64,000 nucleotides of DNA, from positions 1,116,001 to 1,180,000 of the forward strand of contig NZ_CP045994.1 in the NCBI RefSeq assembly GCF_016899425.1, given 5' to 3'. The notes beneath the pieces were generated by a model, which searched no databases, was not told where the DNA came from, and saw only the letters and a program-made list of their open reading frames with translations. This DNA comes from Burkholderia sp. MS389 (GTDB lineage: Bacteria > Pseudomonadota > Gammaproteobacteria > Burkholderiales > Burkholderiaceae). Position numbers and translations under genes: made by a program. Shown in pieces: positions 62,758 through 64,000 of the stretch; the first letter of the stretch is position 1; the number at the start of each line of letters is the position of its first letter.

Positions 62758-64000
62758 ATGACGAAACTCACGCTGCGCAAAGTGCTCGCGGCGGCGGCGC
62801 TGTGTGCCTGCCTGCCGCTCGTCCCGCAAACCGCTGTCGCTGTCACGCCTCCCGCTGCCAGCCTGCCCGATTTCGCCGACCTCGTCGAAAAGGTGGGCCC
62901 CGCGGTCGTGAACATCCGGACCACCGCGAACGTGCCGGTACCCGGCCCGCGCGGCGTGCTCCCGCCCGGCTTCGACAACGGCGACATGTCGGAATTCTTC
63001 CGGCGCTTCTTCGGCATTCCGCTGCCGCAGGCGCCCGGCAACGGCGGCGGCAACGGCAGCAACCCGAAGAACGCGCCGGCGCCGGACAATGGGCCCGACA
63101 CCGAGCAGAACCGCGGCGTCGGCTCGGGCTTCATCGTGTCGGCCGACGGTTACGTGATGACCAATGCGCACGTCGTCGACGATGCGGACACCATCTACGT
63201 GACGCTGACCGACAAGCGCGAATTCAAGGCGAAGCTGATCGGCGTCGACGACCGCACGGACGTCGCGGTCGTCAAGATCCAGGCGTCGAACCTGCCGGTC
63301 GTCGCGATCGGCGATTCGAACAAGGTGCGCGTCGGCGAGTGGGTCGTCGCGATCGGTTCGCCGTTCGGCCTCGACAACACGGTCACGGCCGGCATCGTCA
63401 GCTCGAAGAGCCGCAACACGGGCGACTACCTGCCGTTCATCCAGACCGACGTCGCCGTGAACCCCGGCAACTCGGGCGGGCCGCTGATCAACATGCAGGG
63501 CGAGGTGATCGGCATCAACTCGCAGATCTACAGCCGCACTGGCGGCTTCATGGGCATTTCGTTCGCGATTCCGATCGACGAGGCGATGCGCGTGGCCGAC
63601 CAGCTGAAGGCGACCGGCAAGGTCACGCGCGGCCGGATCGCGGTGGCGATCGGCGAGGTGACGAAGGACGTGGCCGACTCGATCGGGCTGCCGAAGGCCG
63701 AAGGCGCGCTCGTCAGCAGCGTCGAGCCGGGCGGCCCGGCCGACAAGGCCGGCATCCAGCCGGGCGACATTATCCTGAAGTTCAACGGTCGTCCGGTCGA
63801 GGCGGCGTCGGACCTGCCGCGCATGGTCGGCGACACGAAGCCCGGCACGAAGGCGACGGTCAGCGTGTGGCGCAAGGGTCAGGCACGCGATCTGCCGATC
63901 ACGATCGCCGAGACGCCGGCCGAGTCGACGGCGAAGGCCGAGCAGCGCAAGAACGCGCCGCAGAAGCCGCGTCAGGCCAATTCGCTCGGCCTGACGGTCA
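62758..64000 (+). CDS. mucD: Periplasmic serine protease MucD/DegP (partial, window end)
   Basis: At least 414 residues; the 3' end lies beyond the window. Signal peptide KVLAAAALCACLPLVPQTAVA. Catalytic triad visible at H138 (TNAHVVDDAD), D168 (DRTDVAVVKI) and S239 (VNPGNSGGPLI). The first PDZ domain follows (EGALVSSVEPGGPADKAGI, LKFNGRPVEAASDLPRMV), and a second PDZ is expected downstream. It removes misfolded periplasmic proteins and damps the RpoE response. 16 nt after rseB in the same operon. A glycine/asparagine-rich linker (GNGGGNGSNPKN) precedes the protease domain. Confidence 0.96.
   Translation, partial: MTKLTLRKVLAAAALCACLPLVPQTAVAVTPPAASLPDFADLVEKVGPAVVNIRTTANVPVPGPRGVLPPGFDNGDMSEFFRRFFGIPLPQAPGNGGGNGSNPKNAPAPDNGPDTEQNRGVGSGFIVSADGYVMTNAHVVDDADTIYVTLTDKREFKAKLIGVDDRTDVAVVKIQASNLPVVAIGDSNKVRVGEWVVAIGSPFGLDNTVTAGIVSSKSRNTGDYLPFIQTDVAVNPGNSGGPLINMQGEVIGINSQIYSRTGGFMGISFAIPIDEAMRVADQLKATGKVTRGRIAVAIGEVTKDVADSIGLPKAEGALVSSVEPGGPADKAGIQPGDIILKFNGRPVEAASDLPRMVGDTKPGTKATVSVWRKGQARDLPITIAETPAESTAKAEQRKNAPQKPRQANSLGLTV

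Overview
The window is a gene-dense, GC-rich stretch of beta-proteobacterial chromosome. Protein content, gene order and codon use (strong G/C at third positions) match Burkholderia, most likely the B. cepacia complex and a main-chromosome location, because nearly everything here is housekeeping: ribosomal proteins, tRNA modification, fatty-acid synthesis, RNase E, molybdopterin synthesis and envelope stress. I see no prophage, insertion sequence, integron, CRISPR array, rRNA operon or obvious genomic island. Species assignment is inference.

Layout. 1-3.4 kb: end of etfB, etfA, then dadA divergent from an Lrp-type regulator. 3.4-6.4 kb: an SOS-type (LexA box) promoter driving a radical SAM gene, a TM2 membrane protein and an exported PQQ-type sugar dehydrogenase. 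6.5-8.9 kb: the classical rpsP-rimM-trmD-rplS operon. 8.9-17.4 kb: Nudix CoA pyrophosphatase, CobD/CbiB-like membrane protein, DUF2007/zinc-ribbon protein, M48 protease-rsgA pair, orn, darP-mogA, pmbA, folA. 17.4-24.8 kb is the most accessory-looking part: a small exported protein ending in a long imperfect palindrome, a VpsR/BerB-like sigma-54 activator with repeated heptamers far upstream, thyA, a large FecR/DUF6600 proline-rich exported protein, an ArsR-type regulator and a 46-residue lipoprotein-like peptide. 24.9-33.7 kb: thioesterase, fumC, a MATE pump, an S4 RNA-binding protein, two genes of unknown function, azlCD, an AraC regulator, creA and two identical tRNA-Asn genes. 33.7-41.1 kb: fdxA, pncB, a solitary lutC, nhaD, a 2-hydroxyacid dehydrogenase coupled to rmuC, and a GNAT gene coupled to a small membrane protein. 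41.2-44.3 kb: moaA-mobA-moeA (molybdenum cofactor). 44.5-53.7 kb: rne with a 720-bp structured upstream region, divergent from rluC-HAD phosphatase-Rieske-sppA, then a convergent maf-tetrapyrrole methylase pair. 53.1-64 kb: yceD-rpmF-plsX-fabH-fabD-fabG-acpP-fabF, followed by ygfX-like-rpoE-rseA-rseB-mucD (cut at the window end).

Functional logic. The last 11 kb join phospholipid and fatty-acid synthesis to the RpoE envelope-stress module, and an overlapping terminator/anti-terminator pair between acpP and fabF could separate the very high acpP expression from fabF. The moa/mob/moe cluster and the distant mogA supply the cofactor for molybdoenzymes outside the window. The best regulatory finding is a near-consensus sigma-70 promoter whose -10 element lies inside a 16-bp-arm inverted repeat containing a canonical LexA box; it also shows that the longest open frame of the radical SAM gene cannot be its true start. 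I found no complete novel multi-gene system. The strongest leads are that SOS-controlled radical SAM protein, the region around the VpsR-like activator, the acpP-fabF switch, the tiny lipoprotein and a conserved-looking 258-residue protein of unknown function.
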